From: Adiantum capillus-veneris
Taxonomy: Eukaryota; Streptophyta; Polypodiopsida; Polypodiales; Pteridaceae
NCBI GenBank assembly: GCA_014529385.2
Contig: CM043954.1
Span: 95,931,247-95,995,246, forward strand
Reading direction: 5' to 3'
Length of the DNA: 64,000 bases
Below, piece after piece: positions 10,164 through 22,061 of the stretch (position 1 is the first letter of the stretch; each line of letters opens with the position of its first letter). The notes under the pieces are model-generated. The model saw only the letters and a list, made by a program, of their open reading frames with translations, had not been told where the DNA came from and made no database searches. The position numbers and the translations under genes are program-made.

Positions 10164-10994
10164 TGTTAGGAAATAAGACGTAGCTAAATAGATAATTGAG
10201 TAGATTACTTAATGGAGAGAGACAAATTTATATACACGAGATTATAGTGTAGAGAGAGAGAGAGAGAGAGAGTACACACGATATACGTGGTTCACCCAAT
10301 GTGGGCTACGTCCACGGGAAAGCAGCCACTCAATGGCTTTGGTACTTCAAAACAAGAAGTAGTTTACAAAGGGATTATACCCTTAATGGAGCTCCCGCCT
10401 TGCTTCACTCTCACCACCTCACACTCACCTTGTTGCATCAACTTCACACTATGAAATGTGTGTAGAAATGGCCTCCTTTTATAGGCCAAAAGGGCTGCCC
10501 TCTCTTATGAGAGACAGCCATGTGTAGCCGCCCTTGTGCGAATAAGTCCAAATCGGACCCTCCAATCCGCCCATGTGTGGCCGCCCTTGAGAAGACAAGG
10601 CCGCTTTTGAATTCGGCCACCGGCCATTGAATTCTGCCACCGGCCACCGGCCATTGACTTCCGACCACCGGCCACAGGCCATTGACTTCCGGCCACCGGC
10701 CATCGGCCATTGACTACCGGCCACCGGCCAACCGACTTGTTGTTTTCCGACCACTTTCCGGCTGCCGTCCGGCCATAATATTCCGGCGAAAAGGAATATT
10801 CCGGAAAAAAAAGTCTCGGGGGCCTCTGCCCCCGAGGCCTTTAAAGTTGCCCCTGATTCTTGTCCGTGAAATTTTTGGTTTCCGGTGAGTGATTTTCCTT
10901 CACGCACGATGGCTTCTCCTCATAATGGGGGCCTTACAAATGTGCGCTTTTACCACAGCAAATTACAAGGGTAAATCAGGCTCCATACTTAACA
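10164..10994 (-). repeat. 5' LTR of copia-1
   Basis: This is the same sequence as 5320-6150 with few differences. It contains the same GGCCACCGG minisatellite near 10610-10735. Being next to the primer binding site, it is the promoter-bearing LTR. Confidence 0.94.
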
Positions 10995-10999
10995 TCGCA

Positions 11000-11339
<340 letters not shown>

Positions 11340-11340
<1 letters not shown>

Positions 11341-11520
11341 ACTCGTGCTCCTTGTCGTGAAGATAGTGTCAATAGTGCTTGACACGTTTGGCACAACTCC
11401 GCACTCTTGGTCCAACAACAATCTATTGCCCCTTTGATGCTTCTTCCTCGGCTTGCCCATTTTTGTTGAGGGTATAAACCTAGGCCTAGGCAGGCTAGAC
11501 ATAAACCTGGGTAGGAGCAA
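11340..11520 (-). pseudogene. Partial duplicate of the MULE 3' end
   Basis: Minus-strand reading of 11340-11460 parallels 11985-12150. Both contain the CACCAAGAAG/CCAACAACAA block, the GTTTGGCA(C/T)(A/G)ACTCC block and CCCCTTTGATG(C/T)TTCTTCCT. It is therefore a second, diverged copy of the tail of the MULE gene. It is followed by a (CT)n run at 11583-11671. Confidence 0.5.
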
Positions 11521-11579
11521 ACCAGTTCACATTTCAATACAAAAGATATAAACTCAGGGACACAAAGCCTCATTAGGAT

Positions 11580-11673
<94 letters not shown>

Positions 11674-12887
11674 TTGGCATATGTCCGCACAAAAGGGAAA
11701 CTTATATCCCAATATTTAAATAAACTTAACTCCCAATATTTACAAAAAACTTCAATCCCAATATTTATAAAAGCACAGGGTGAGACTCGAAAAACAATTT
11801 TTCACAAAAGTACAATGTGATGGTTTGATGCCCACACATTCTCAATGCTATGTCCATTGGCCAAGGTCAGTATGAAAGCACACTTTTTGTCCTTGTGTGA
11901 GCCACACGACATTGATGCAATGAGGCATTCATGAGAGTTGGAGTCCTCGTACAAGACTACTCTCCGACCAATTGAAGCATCATGCGTGCCCCATGTGGTG
12001 AAGTGAGTGGAAATATTGCTTGGCATGTTTGGCATGACTCCACATTTAGATCCACCAAGAAGGTCTTGCTGCAACAATGATGGTAATACACTCGACTTCT
12101 CTTTGCAAAGCGCACTCGCTTTCGGCCCCTTTGATGTTTCTTCCTAATCTTGCTTGTTACTGTCAAGGGTTGAATGGGCACCGTTGTGATTGTCTCATCA
12201 TTTACAACTCTCCGTTGTCCATGCCGGAGTCGAGTGACTGTTACATGCCCCTGAATTTGTGAAATGCTTCCCTTTTGTGGCAATTCGATCTCCTTGGGAG
12301 CCCTTTCATCTGAAAGACATGAATAAGCCGATATCGTACCTACCCTATCAATGATTGTACCTGCACCTCATCACAAAATCGGATACGTCTTTCAATCTCA
12401 TTTAACTTACTCTTCAAATCTTCAATGCCTTGGTTGAGGATATGCGATGAAAGGGACCGTTGGATGACCATGTCATTGGGAGGCTCATCGGCCCTTCAAT
12501 TATGGAGCCAAAGTACTCTTGTGTATTCTCCATCTCCATTTCTCTAGCCATGTCAATGATTGGGAGAATATGGCACAGATGAGGAAAGACGTCTCTTACT
12601 ACTAGTTGTATGTCATATAGGTGCTTGCGCATGCTTGCCCAATTTGCACAATCACAATAAGAGGATTGCAAGCAGACATGATACCAGATCTTGTGGCATG
12701 ACATACTCTACACCTTGAAAAGGAGGTTTGCTTCCTCAATCACTTCAATCGTTGATGGGTCACTTACATATCTGCAAAGCATTTGTTCTCCACTTGAAAA
12801 GCATTTCATTTTCCCCTTGTCATTCCCATACATGTTGTGTTTACCTGAGTCAACTGCAAAAGGAAAGGTAGTATAAAGGCTCAGTTA

Positions 12888-13350
12888 CTCGGACTGTAAA
12901 CCCAGGCAAGGACATAAACCAAAGACACAGTTACCCAGAATGCAGGATAAAAATACAGTTACTCGGAGTGCAAACTCAGTCAAGGAACTAAACTAGGGAC
13001 ATAGTTACTCAACCTACAGTACAAAGATACATTACTCAGAATGTAAAACCTAGGCTATTGACCTAAACCAAAGACACAGTTACCCAGCATGCAGGATAAA
13101 AACACAGTCACTCAGAGTGTAAACCCAATCAAGGAACTAAACCAAGGACATAGTTTCTGAGAATGCAATATAAAGATACAGCTAATCATAATGTAAACCC
13201 AAGCAAGAACATAAACCAAAGACACAGATACTCAAAATGAAATATAAAGACACGGTTACTCAGAATGTAGACCCAGGCAAGTTAAAAAAAGGACACATTT
13301 CCTCAGATTGTAGTATAAAGACAATATTACTCCAAATATAAACCCAAGCA
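12888..13350. repeat. Minisatellite, about 74-bp unit, six copies
   Basis: Imperfect tandem units start TAAACCCAGGCAAGG, then carry TAAACCAAAGACACAGTTAC, and end ACTCAGAATG. Unit starts fall near 12888, 12963, 13036, 13112, 13187 and 13267, with a partial seventh near 13338. It lies within the probable intron between the MULE core and SWIM parts. Confidence 0.8.
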
Positions 13351-14430
13351 ATGGAAAAAGGTAGATTGTGGCATACAAAAAACAGAGAGGCATTATGGAT
13401 CTCTTGTTTCTGTCTGAAGAACTCCACAACAGTACCACCCATCCGCGTCCCTATGATTGAATCACCATTAAGGGCATGCAACAAGTCCAAGGCTGATCAA
13501 TTGATCCGTGCATCCAACAAGGTGTACTTATGTATTGCCAATGTCTCTCCACCAAGTTTGTGGTGTCAATGTGCCCATGAGGGAAGAGCCGGCCAAAATT
13601 TGGCCACAATTGATGCCAAGTGCATATCTTTGCAGCCCATCCATTGCTAATGTATTTTGGAATGTTATCATGCTTCGAGCATTCCTGAAGGAGTTCTTTG
13701 TACTTTGAGTCGGACTCTTTCTCCGTCGGGCATTGCAACATACTCTTGATTTCACCATACACATGGTCCTTCATTTCTTTGGGGACCTACAAGAACACGT
13801 GAGGAGGGGGAGGCAATCATAAGCATGGAAATTGGAGAGGCAAAGAAACATGAGCAAGCCTTTGGTCACACCTGTGGTAGTAAATGCTCCACCCAATCCT
13901 TCTTTGTGTGAAACCAGCATACTAGCACAATGCATGCAACTTGGGTGATACTACCATTCTCACCCACTTCCCAACAAAATGGATCGACATCAACCACTTT
14001 CTTGATGTCTTGTGGTGAAGTGATGCACTTATCAATCACCAATGCCTTTGGGCGAATATTTTTCATTCTTTGAAGGACAAGTTTCAAAGTACCTTCAAGG
14101 AGACTTTTTCTTGGCTAGTTCCTAGATCACATGTGAATAGCATGAACCACACAGGTAAGCCAACACCATGTTGATTTGGTACCACTGCTGCATACAGTGG
14201 CACGTCAAATACATTTGTCTTGAAGGTTGATTCTATTGCCCAGGAGCTATTGCTTGAGAAACGCATACACATGTGAAGCATCCAATCATCTTGGATAACT
14301 AGAATGAAGGGCCGATCAGTCGCCTCAAGTGCAATAAGGTTGTAGGGCTGACAGTGTAGCACCTTGTTCTGCTCTTTCAACTTAAGAGCCTCCCTGTACA
14401 TTGATGACCAGTCGTCACTTCCAAGCCTTC

Positions 14431-14555
14431 CTACAGTAATGAATACGATTAACATAGGTAAGTATAAACCCAGGCAGGCAACATATAAAACCGGCCAAGT
14501 GTAAACCCAGCTGCATTTCAATTCACAAAAAGAAAAACCATAGAAAGGTCACTAC
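14431..14555 (-). other. Intron of the MULE gene with TGCCTGGGTTTA motifs
   Basis: The donor is GAAG|GTAGTG and the acceptor ACTGTAG|GAAGG. Splicing keeps the frame (HVEGRLGSDDW). The intron contains CTGGGTTTACACTTG and TGCCTGGGTTTATAC, a motif also found in the minisatellite at 12888-13350 and near 11476, 15100, 15797 and 15928. Confidence 0.7.
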
Positions 14556-15949
14556 CTTCGACGTGCAATTTGTAGGACATCATCTGGATTTTATTTGGAA
14601 TCGTGAAGAATCTATAGGATACTTGCTCTACAAGCGATGCCATGTTGATGTAAACGGATTCTTTAGATACACTCATCCTTGCAACATGACCACATGTACC
14701 AACATCAAAAATATCCTCCATGCATCACTTCTTCACCATAGGTCGCACAAGAAGGTGATGTAGGTCACTCCGCGACCCTCGAACATGCCCTTTGTGACCT
14801 CCAAATACCTATATGGTGACCTTCTCTGTGTCATGTCTTGGAAAAACCACAGAAACCATGAAGGGGCATCTACACTTCTTGGATGTGTAGAGTCACGGAT
14901 GCTCCTGGCCGTTTCTTCTCGCGTCGCCCCATTGATGGCACACAAATTTCCATTCTGTTTGTACTGCCCAATTTAGTTTGACCAATCTAGCTTTGTGGTT
15001 GACAACTACATTATCTAATGTTTTTTGAACATCAGCAAAGCCCACTGTGTGCTGCTCAATACACACGTCACTCTTGCTAGCACTCTCACCCATGTCATGT
15101 AAACCCAGGCATTCTGTCACATCTTGCATCTGCCTATGTCCATCCTCCAGAGCTGCAATTGTACCACAAGAGCAAAGGTCAAGGACCTCCTTTCCAAATT
15201 CAAGTGAAATACCATGCATCCTAATGTTGGTGCACCATGTTTCTATGATTGCTGTCCTGATTGCGATCCAATCAACATGTTCACTTGTGTGGCATGAAAA
15301 CACAATCCTTTCCCCATATTCTATGCATGGAATCCTCTTTTGAGTGCTATCGACAAGATACATATCACCTTCTTCATCGGTGACCATGTGTAATGATTCT
15401 TGGAGTCTTCCCCATTTTCTCAAGTCCAAGAGGCCCCGTTTGTCCACTGCTTTGAGAGAATATATGATTGGTACTTGCCCTTTTTGTATGGAAGCAATCA
15501 TCAAGTTGTATGCTTGTCTATCAAAGGTAAAATACCGATTAGATGTAAATTCAAAAGCATCTAGGCATGGTTGTTGAGCCATTTCAAACAATCTTGCATA
15601 TTGTGGCTATCACTAGAGTTGCACATCCATCTCCTTATCAGAGGTGCTATGAATTTGATACATATCAAGAGGACCTTGTCGCCCAAGCACTGCTGGTTTG
15701 AAGAGTCTATCCATTGTGGCTGTTGCTCAATGGTTGGGAGTTCATTCAAATCCCAATGACAATCCATCCCTTCCATTGGCGCCCTTATTCCCGTCTTGCT
15801 TGGGTTTACAAAGACTATACCACCTCTCCCCAACTATCCAATCATGAAGCCATGGCAAGAAAGATCCTTTGCCCTACGGATAGGATCAGATTTCTCCATT
15901 TTTTGCATTGCAATACCCTAACTTTCCTGGGTTTACAATTGAAGAGCTC

Positions 15950-16156
15950 AACTGTGGCTATGAAGAGATGTCAATTCTTCATGATGAGTGCAGCTTGGCA
16001 ATCTAGAGCAGGGACCTTGGCAATTGCAAACAGGGACAGAGGCTCAGAAGTGGTGATCTCTGTCCCTGTTTGCAATTGCCAAGGTCCCTGCTCTAGATTG
16101 TCAAGTTGCACTCATCGTGAAGAATTGACATCTCTTCATAGCCACTCATAGTTGAG
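15950..16156. repeat. Foldback (inverted repeat), arms of about 90 bp
   Basis: The left arm starts GTGGCTATGAAGAGATGTC (15954) and ends AAACAGGGACAGA (16040). The right arm, from about 16058, is its near-perfect reverse complement ending GACATCTCTTCATAGCCAC (16144). The loop is about 18 bases. A third, direct partial copy (GAGTGCAGCTTGGCAATCTA) follows at 16170-16189. It lies just upstream of the MULE gene and may be its terminal inverted repeat or a separate foldback element. Confidence 0.85.
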
Positions 16157-16516
16157 TGCAGGGACAGATGAGTGCAGCTTGGCAATCTACATCAAGGACC
16201 TTGGCATTCTAAGATTAATTTGGGGTTGTACAAGCATATGCAATCCAATGATCAATCCTAGAAAGAGTGTATGCAATGCCTCTGCAATGTAATCAACGTA
16301 CATTGGGTGAAATCTTATGCATGCAATTGTGCACTACAAGGAATTGGTTTTCAAGAAATATTGCAATCAAGATATTTCTAATGCAAGCTTAATAAGTACA
16401 AAGACAAGAGGCTCGATTTATCGAGCATAAATAAAAGAGTTCAGGTGATGCGTCACTTTTTGATAGAGCACAACTTGGAGATCATCATCCTTGATCAGCA
16501 ATATGTAAATAAATTA
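16157..16516. other. LINE target region with a short split ORF
   Basis: A short frame at about 16412-16516 (DLSSINKRVQVMRHFL...DQQYVNKL) reads on at 19875-19955 (AANVDALQNDVAKRA) if the LINE and one copy of its target duplication are removed. It looks coiled-coil-like. No larger gene is recognised. Confidence 0.45.
16503..16516. repeat. LINE target-site duplication, left copy
   Basis: ATGTAAATAAATTA occurs here and at 19861-19874, directly after the LINE poly(A). A 14-bp duplication is typical of non-LTR retrotransposition. Confidence 0.85.
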
Positions 16517-19500
16517 ATCAACTCGGTCAATGCTTTAGAGCAGCCAGACTTGACAGAATTTACATGAATGTAGATCTGTTGCATCAGTTTTGGCAAGTAA
16601 GTTGTCACAAAGACACCTCTCTTCTGCTCTCAGATCATACCCTTGTTATTTTTTAACTTCATAAAGAAGAAATCAAGCACAGAGCTGAGTGGCCTCACAT
16701 GGATCAATCTCTTTTTGGAATCAAAGCTGTTCATCAAAAAATTCATGAAGTATTTGCTAGGTTTTTTGAGCAGTCTCACTCCCCTTTCAAAGCTTGGGAC
16801 CTGGACCCTGTTGACTGGTTTTAAAAAGAAAGCTAATGAGATTAGGACCCACAGAAGGATGATAATAGCTAAACAAATCTCTGATTTGGAGGGTAGTCTC
16901 CTCCCCCATTGTCCTCCCCCTTCCTCCCTCTTTGAATTAAAGGACCAGCTTAGGAAGGAAGAGCTTTTGGCTACTCAATCCTCTCTCAACTAGACAAGAG
17001 AACACTGGGTAGGAAAGGTTGACAGACCAGACAAAGATATGTTCAAACTGCTCAAGAAAAAAAAAAGGATTTTCTTCCTTTCTTGAAAGATAAGTAAGGG
17101 AAAATAGCTGGATCTCAACAAGAAAATATGCAAGCGATGAAAGATTATTTTGCTTGCATCTTCTCAACTCCTCCCCAAAGGGGGACTGACATTACTCAGG
17201 CAAGAGAAGCCATTGCTGGTCTAAGGGAAAAAATGGTTCTTGCTCATCTTGTCACATCTCTTGATCAGCCCCTCACTAAGGTGGAGTTGAGTGACACCAT
17301 TGATGCCTTAAAAGCTGGAAAATCACCTGGTATTGATGGCCTACCAAATGAGTTCTTTAAAGAGTTTAAAGTTTTTTGTTACATTTCCTGCTCAGATTAT
17401 GGTATGAGGCAGTCAAAGTCGGAGCTCTTCCTTCCTCGGTCAACACTGGTGTTATCAAACTAATTCATAAGAAGGGAGGGAAAGAGGACCTGGGGAACTG
17501 GACACCCATCTCATGTCTGACTTCTATCTATAAAATATTTGCCCTGTCTCCAGCTAGAAGGATCAGTAACCTTATGCATTACATTATTCTTCCTGAGCAG
17601 AAGGGGTTCATAAAGCACAGATACATTCTGGACACTATCATCACTCTCTGGGAAGCAATAGAGTTTGCACAAGAAAGTGAGCAAGAATTCATGTTCTTTA
17701 AAATTGATTTTGACAAGGCTTATGATAGAATTGAGTGGGATTTTATATTCCAGTCTCTTTTTTATATTGGTTTTGGCAAAGTCTTTATAAGGTATGTGCA
17801 GACTCTCTTTGGTAATTCCTTTCCAGAATAGTTGTTAATGGCAAGCTCACTTCTGTCATTCCCTTAAAAAGATCGATCGGACAAGGATGTCCCATTGCAC
17901 CATTGCTCTATGCAATATGCTCAGATGCCTTGGGATGGCTTATCCAGTCAGCAATGGTAAACGGTAGAATCAAAGGTATAAGTATTCCAGGTGCAAATAA
18001 GGACCTTTGCCTTCAACAGTTTGCTGACAACCCCCACGCACTAATGAGTAATGACAGCTACTCAATTGAGACCTTTTGGGAATGCATGATCTCCTTCTGT
18101 CTAGCAAGTGGATCAGTTATCAACCACTCTAAAACTGGTTTTGAGCTATCTGTAGGTAACACCCCTCAGCTGGTTCTTAATGCAGGTTGTAAAGAAATTG
18201 CAGATGGATAGGTTTTTAGACTCCTTGGCATCCCAATGGGTTCAAGGTGTCTTTAATTCAAAGGTGGGACTGGGTTCTTGCCAAGTTCAGGGCTAAGATC
18301 TTCCAATGGCAGGGTCACCATACCTCCCTTCCCTTGAGGGTCTTTGTGCTCAACCACTACATCTTGCCCTCACTAATCTATTTCTTGTCCTGTTGGCAAC
18401 CAGTGAAATATCAGCTAAACAAGGTCTACTCCCTGGCTAGATCATTTCTTTGGGAGGAGATCCCGACCATCCAAAAATTTACAAGGTAGCCTGGTCCTCA
18501 TGCTGCCTTCCCCAGAGCAAAGGAGGATTGGGACTTCTCAACCTAGACAAAATGGTCACTAAAATGGATGGGAAGTGGATTCTAAGATCTATTAACTCTC
18601 AGGATTATTGGGCTCTCCTCATCAAAAGGCATACACCAAAGTTCAAGCTTAATGAATACAAAGCCTGGGCCAACTTCTCTCTGAGGGACGTTCTGCTCTC
18701 ACCCAACTCTTTTAAGCCTGCTGGTTCTGACATTGTTTGCAGGTTCTAGAAAGCATGGAAAATCCTTAAAATCACTTTGAGCCCAACAAAGGAATTCTTC
18801 AACAATTTCTACTGCTTCCTAGAAGACTCACCTTGGGTTGGAATGTTTGCAGACAACCAGAGGCTTCCTATTACTAGGAGAGCACATAAGTGCTTCAAAG
18901 CAAAAATTAGAAGATGGGTTGACTTTTTTCAGGGACACTCTCTCAAGAGTTCATATTTGCTTCAAAGAGAATTCACTATCAGTAAGGTTGAAGCTAATTG
19001 GTTCTTGGAAAGGGTCCACCTTATCCTTTCCAAATTGGTTCTTTTTCCAAAAGCAAACCCAGCAAGCAGCCAGGCAGCCAAATTGACTCATGAGATTTAC
19101 CATCAGTTCAAAGACATAGGTGGTGTGGAGAAGGATCTCAAGAAGAAATTAAACAAAAAATGGAAAATACAATGGAGTGCAAAGCAATGGACATACAGGT
19201 TTAAATGTCTGTGGGCATACCTAGCTGAAATGAAGCACAGTTCACTAATGTGGCTTATCCTCCATCAAGGAATCTGGATTAAAGAAAAAGCCTACAGGGC
19301 AGGAGTGAGCAATGGTATATGTTCTAGGTGTAAAACTCATACTGAGGATGTCCCACATCTCTTCTTTTACTGCAATCACAATGCCAAGATCTTGAGCATC
19401 ATTCAAAATGCCAGTCTAAGAGTTAGTCTTAAAAAGGTGGAACAACAAGATCTGATGTTAGGTAATTGTAAGGGTTTGGATGTCTCCTTGTGGAATATTT

Positions 19501-19860
19501 GGAGAGGCCTAGTTTTATGGTACATCTGGCTTCAAAGGAATGCTATTGTATTTTCATCTGAACTTCCCTCCTCTCAATTTTGTCTCAAGTTTGTATTGTA
19601 TAAAACGGATGTATTTCTTTGTAATCAAGTCAAGGATGCCCAAGCCACCCTACCCCTTCCCCCTCTAGAGCTACAAAAATCCCTGAGATGGCAGGAATGG
19701 AAGTCCAAAATGTCTCAAGTCTACTCTGCCATAAGATTTTGGATGAGGGATTCTCTCCTCCTTTAGCTATTCCTTGTTGGGGTTTCCCTCCCCCTATCTA
19801 ATGGTTTATTGTACTCTTTTCTATTTTTGTTAATCTAACTTACACTTTTCTCAAAAAAAA
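16517..19860 (+). mobile_element. 5'-truncated LINE (non-LTR retrotransposon)
   Basis: A 3,344-bp insertion ends in a short poly(A) (19853-19860) and is flanked by the 14-bp duplication ATGTAAATAAATTA. The first coding trace near 16620 is LLLSDHTLVIF, the SDH end of an APE-type endonuclease, so most of ORF1 and the endonuclease are missing. The rest is the RT and zinc-knuckle region described separately. Confidence 0.9.
16643..19766 (+). pseudogene. LINE ORF2: reverse transcriptase and zinc-binding C-terminus
   Basis: Successive frames preserve the LINE order. LKAGKSPGIDGLPNEFF is at 17308-17358, GVIKLIHKKGG and KGFIKHRYILDTI at 17450-17640, KIDFDKAYDRIEWDF near 17700, and IGQGCPIAPLLYAI near 17875. 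The catalytic box near 18020-18035 reads FADN instead of FADD, so the second Asp of the active site is lost. The maturase-like segment follows, then the zf-RVT region near 19250-19400 (WLILHQGIWIK, ICSRCKTHTEDVPHLFFYC). Frame changes occur near 17390, 17830, 18215, 18470 and 18750, so no full protein can be made. It is a plant L1-like clade by motif style; the exact clade was not tested. Confidence 0.9.
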
Positions 19861-19874
19861 ATGTAAATAAATTA

Positions 19875-20544
19875 GCAGCAAACGTGGATGCCCTTCAAAA
19901 TGATGTTGCCAAAAGGGCATTGTGCTTGTATGATCCATCCATTCTAGAGGTCTCCTAGACTTACCATGTATGCATGGTTGGGTATATTGCTTGTATCAAG
20001 GATAATACCAACAAGGCTACACCAATAGAAGGTCAGATATAATGATGTATTTTTTTGGCTGGTCTATAATTTCATGCATTTTTTTAGCATGAGTTTCTAT
20101 CTTCTCTTTTTCATTTGATTTGAGCACTCCACCTCCCCCATTTAGTCCTCAAATCAAGGGGCGAGAGGCTCCCGCCAAGGTGTTGGAGCATGATTACCCA
20201 ATCAAGTAAAATGCGGTGCACAGGATCACTAGCAAGGTTAATTATGTGCCTCTTGTGCTAGAGGAAGATGTTGTAGGAACCTCTAAAGGACCAAGGCAAC
20301 GTGAGAACACAAGTTAAACCAACTTGTGCACCAAGGTGCTCTACAAGCCTTACCATTGTTCCACATGCCCAAGCAATCAAGTCATTCGGAGAACAAATGA
20401 TGTAATTAGCTATGCTTTGTTTGAGAATGGGTTGACATTACATTGATTTATGTTGATTTGATATGTGTGTTTCCTTTACCATTGTCTCCTTATCCATAAC
20501 TTTTTGTGAAGAGAGAGGATTATTTTGTGTTATGGTGCAACACG

Positions 20545-20614
<70 letters not shown>

Positions 20615-21075
20615 CTCAGCAAACCCTAACCCTAACTGTCCCACAGTCACCCCGTGGGCAAGGGGCATCCCTGTGGGGACGTTAAGCCTAAAATATGTCC
20701 CGTCCTTAGCAATATACAACCCACAGCCCCTCAACATACAACCCACAACCTCTGCAAATCTTGCCCTCAAGCTTGAGATTTTCCATCTGCATGTATGCAC
20801 AGCAACATCCCGCACCTTGTCTTTGCAAGTCCTGACCCCACGCTTGAGCCTCACCGTTGGTAGGTAAGTCTATGCAACAGAAAGGGCAGGTCTGCTAAAA
20901 ACGCGAGCTTTACCGTCTGCGGGTCTATGCTCAACCAAAAACAACTCACACTTGTGCTCAGGGCTCTGTTCAAAGATTCAAAAGCAGGTGTTCATTACTC
21001 TCGCCAGCGTCGATCTTGATCCAAGTTGAAGCTTTGTCAAACTCTATCAAGTTTAAAGTCTAAAGTTTAACTTAG
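19875..21075. other. Intergenic: right LINE flank and (CT)n run
   Basis: The right half of the LINE-split ORF occupies 19875-19958. Positions 20551-20611 are a (CT)n microsatellite followed by AACCCTAACCCTAAC, a very short telomere-like string. Nothing else is supported here. Confidence 0.5.
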
Positions 21076-21282
21076 GTGTTTGTCCCACTAAGAAAATTCC
21101 ACGCATGTCTGAGTCCAATGTTGACTCTTGGTACGCACATCCCTAGCACCCGCAAGAGTTCTCTTGTGGTGGAAGCTGCCCTAAGGAAAGATTCAATGAC
21201 CCATGAAGTTGCCAAGATTATAGCCTTGGAGGGTCAGATCCAAGCATTCATTGAGCAGAATGAAAGACTCAAGAAACCATTA
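21076..21282 (+). pseudogene. 5' half of a coiled-coil ORF interrupted by the 10-kb element
   Basis: The frame ends in HEVAKIIALEGQIQAFIEQN and ERLKKPL, a heptad-rich segment. At 21283 the inverted terminus of the H3-bearing element begins. The frame resumes at 31329 with MRVRNLEDTKEAKNEALLAK, with no shift. The family is not recognised with certainty; the downstream half resembles ORF1 or coat-like proteins of plant retroelements. Confidence 0.55.
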
Positions 21283-21330
21283 GGAAAAATATGAACCCTC
21301 TAGGGGCCCTTTGGGATTAAGGTTAATTAG
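21283..21330. repeat. Left terminal inverted repeat of the H3-bearing element
   Basis: GGAAAAATATGAACC followed by GGGGCCC and GGGATTAAGGTTAAT. The right terminus has the same blocks inverted, with an extra stretch of about 17 bp between them. Confidence 0.65.
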
Positions 21331-22061
21331 AGGCCAGCCAATGAGAAGAGGGTGGTGGACACACTCTATGCCCTCAAAAATGTAGGGGGACAAAGTAGTC
21401 TTACACTTTTTAAATGGGCTCTTACCTAGTGAGAAGGTGGGGTTGGGAGGGGGGGGGGGGGGGGCTGGGTGGGCCATATGGAACCTCCAACTTCCCTCCT
21501 TTTTTATCCGGTTTTGAAAAAATCCCAAAAATTTGACATTTTTCAAAAATTTCAAAACTCAAATTTCATCTTCTGAAAACCCCCCTAAAACTATTTTATG
21601 GTCAAAAAATCATTTTTTGATCTCAAAAAGTCAAAACGTGCATCCAAAAACCCTAAAATTCAAAATTTTTTAAAAACTTTTAAAAAATCTTTTTTTGCTA
21701 TCCAGAGCTCCCCCAAAATTAGTTATTAGGCAAAAAGGGATTTTCTCTCTCTAGAACCCCTTTTCCAACCCCTCCTTGGTTGCAACCATCACACTCATCC
21801 TCTACTCCAACACTCTCTCTCTCTTTACACCATCTCCATTGCTGCAGCAAGGAAGCTCCTCTCTCCTCCCCTACCACCTTCCATTGCCACACCAAGCAAG
21901 GCTTATCCACCTTCTCCTCCCGGTGCCACACCAAGCAAGGGTTGTCCACCTTCTCCTCCCATTGCCACAAGGGTTGACCATTTTCTCATATCACTTTATC
22001 ACACCTACATTGTAGCAACAAGCAAGGTTCTTCTCCTCCTCCTAGTTTGCTTTGCTCAACC
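21331..22061. other. Left subterminal AT-rich and pyrimidine-rich leader of the element
   Basis: A G run of about 16 bases lies near 21449-21464. AT-rich sequence with TCAAAAAATCATTTTTTGA (21603-21621) follows; a related TCAAAAAATGATTTTTGG occurs in the right subterminal region near 30983-31000. A CT-rich tract at 21740-22060 leads into gene A and may be its promoter and 5' leader. Confidence 0.5.

Larger units (their letters stand above)
5320..10994 (-). mobile_element. Complete Ty1/copia retrotransposon (copia-1), minus strand
   Basis: The element is 5,675 bp with LTRs 5320-6150 and 10164-10994, a 5-bp target duplication TCGCA, a tRNA-Met primer site next to the right LTR, and a polypurine tract next to the left LTR. 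The coding order on the minus strand is Gag, protease, integrase, RT, RNase H, which defines copia. The LTRs are near identical, differing by scattered mostly transitional changes and by two-base length changes in a GA run and an A run, so insertion was recent. It sits inside a gypsy-type LTR. The polyprotein carries two one-base deletions near the RT/RNase H border, so this copy is probably not autonomous. Confidence 0.95.
12414..15833 (-). pseudogene. MULE (Mutator-like) transposase gene with introns, decayed
   Basis: Minus-strand segments keep the order of a MULE transposase. At 14084-14430 the core reads WAIESTFKTN...VPLYAAVVPNQHGVGLPV; the usual first catalytic Asp is Glu here. At 13872-14087 it has RPKALVIDKC and CWFHTKKDW. 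At 13451-13786 it has DTTNLVERHWQYI with the catalytic Glu. At 12640-12700 there is a SWIM-like finger SYCDCANW...KH lacking one Cys. GT-AG introns at 14431-14555 and 13787-13871 join coding parts in frame. Breaks: a frameshift near 14088, a frameshift just after HWQYI near 13540, and TGA in place of a probable CGA near 13502. Upstream, 14733-15591 encodes a long conserved-looking region without a recognised domain. The family cuts and pastes DNA; this copy should be inactive. Confidence 0.75.

Noticed and set aside
13256-13490. Plus and minus ORFs over the minisatellite as separate genes
   Set aside because: The coding part belongs to the MULE transposase; the rest is the 74-bp tandem repeat.
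20612-20636. Telomere-like AACCCTAACCCTAAC
   Set aside because: Only about two units, next to a CT microsatellite; too short for a telomeric or interstitial telomere array.
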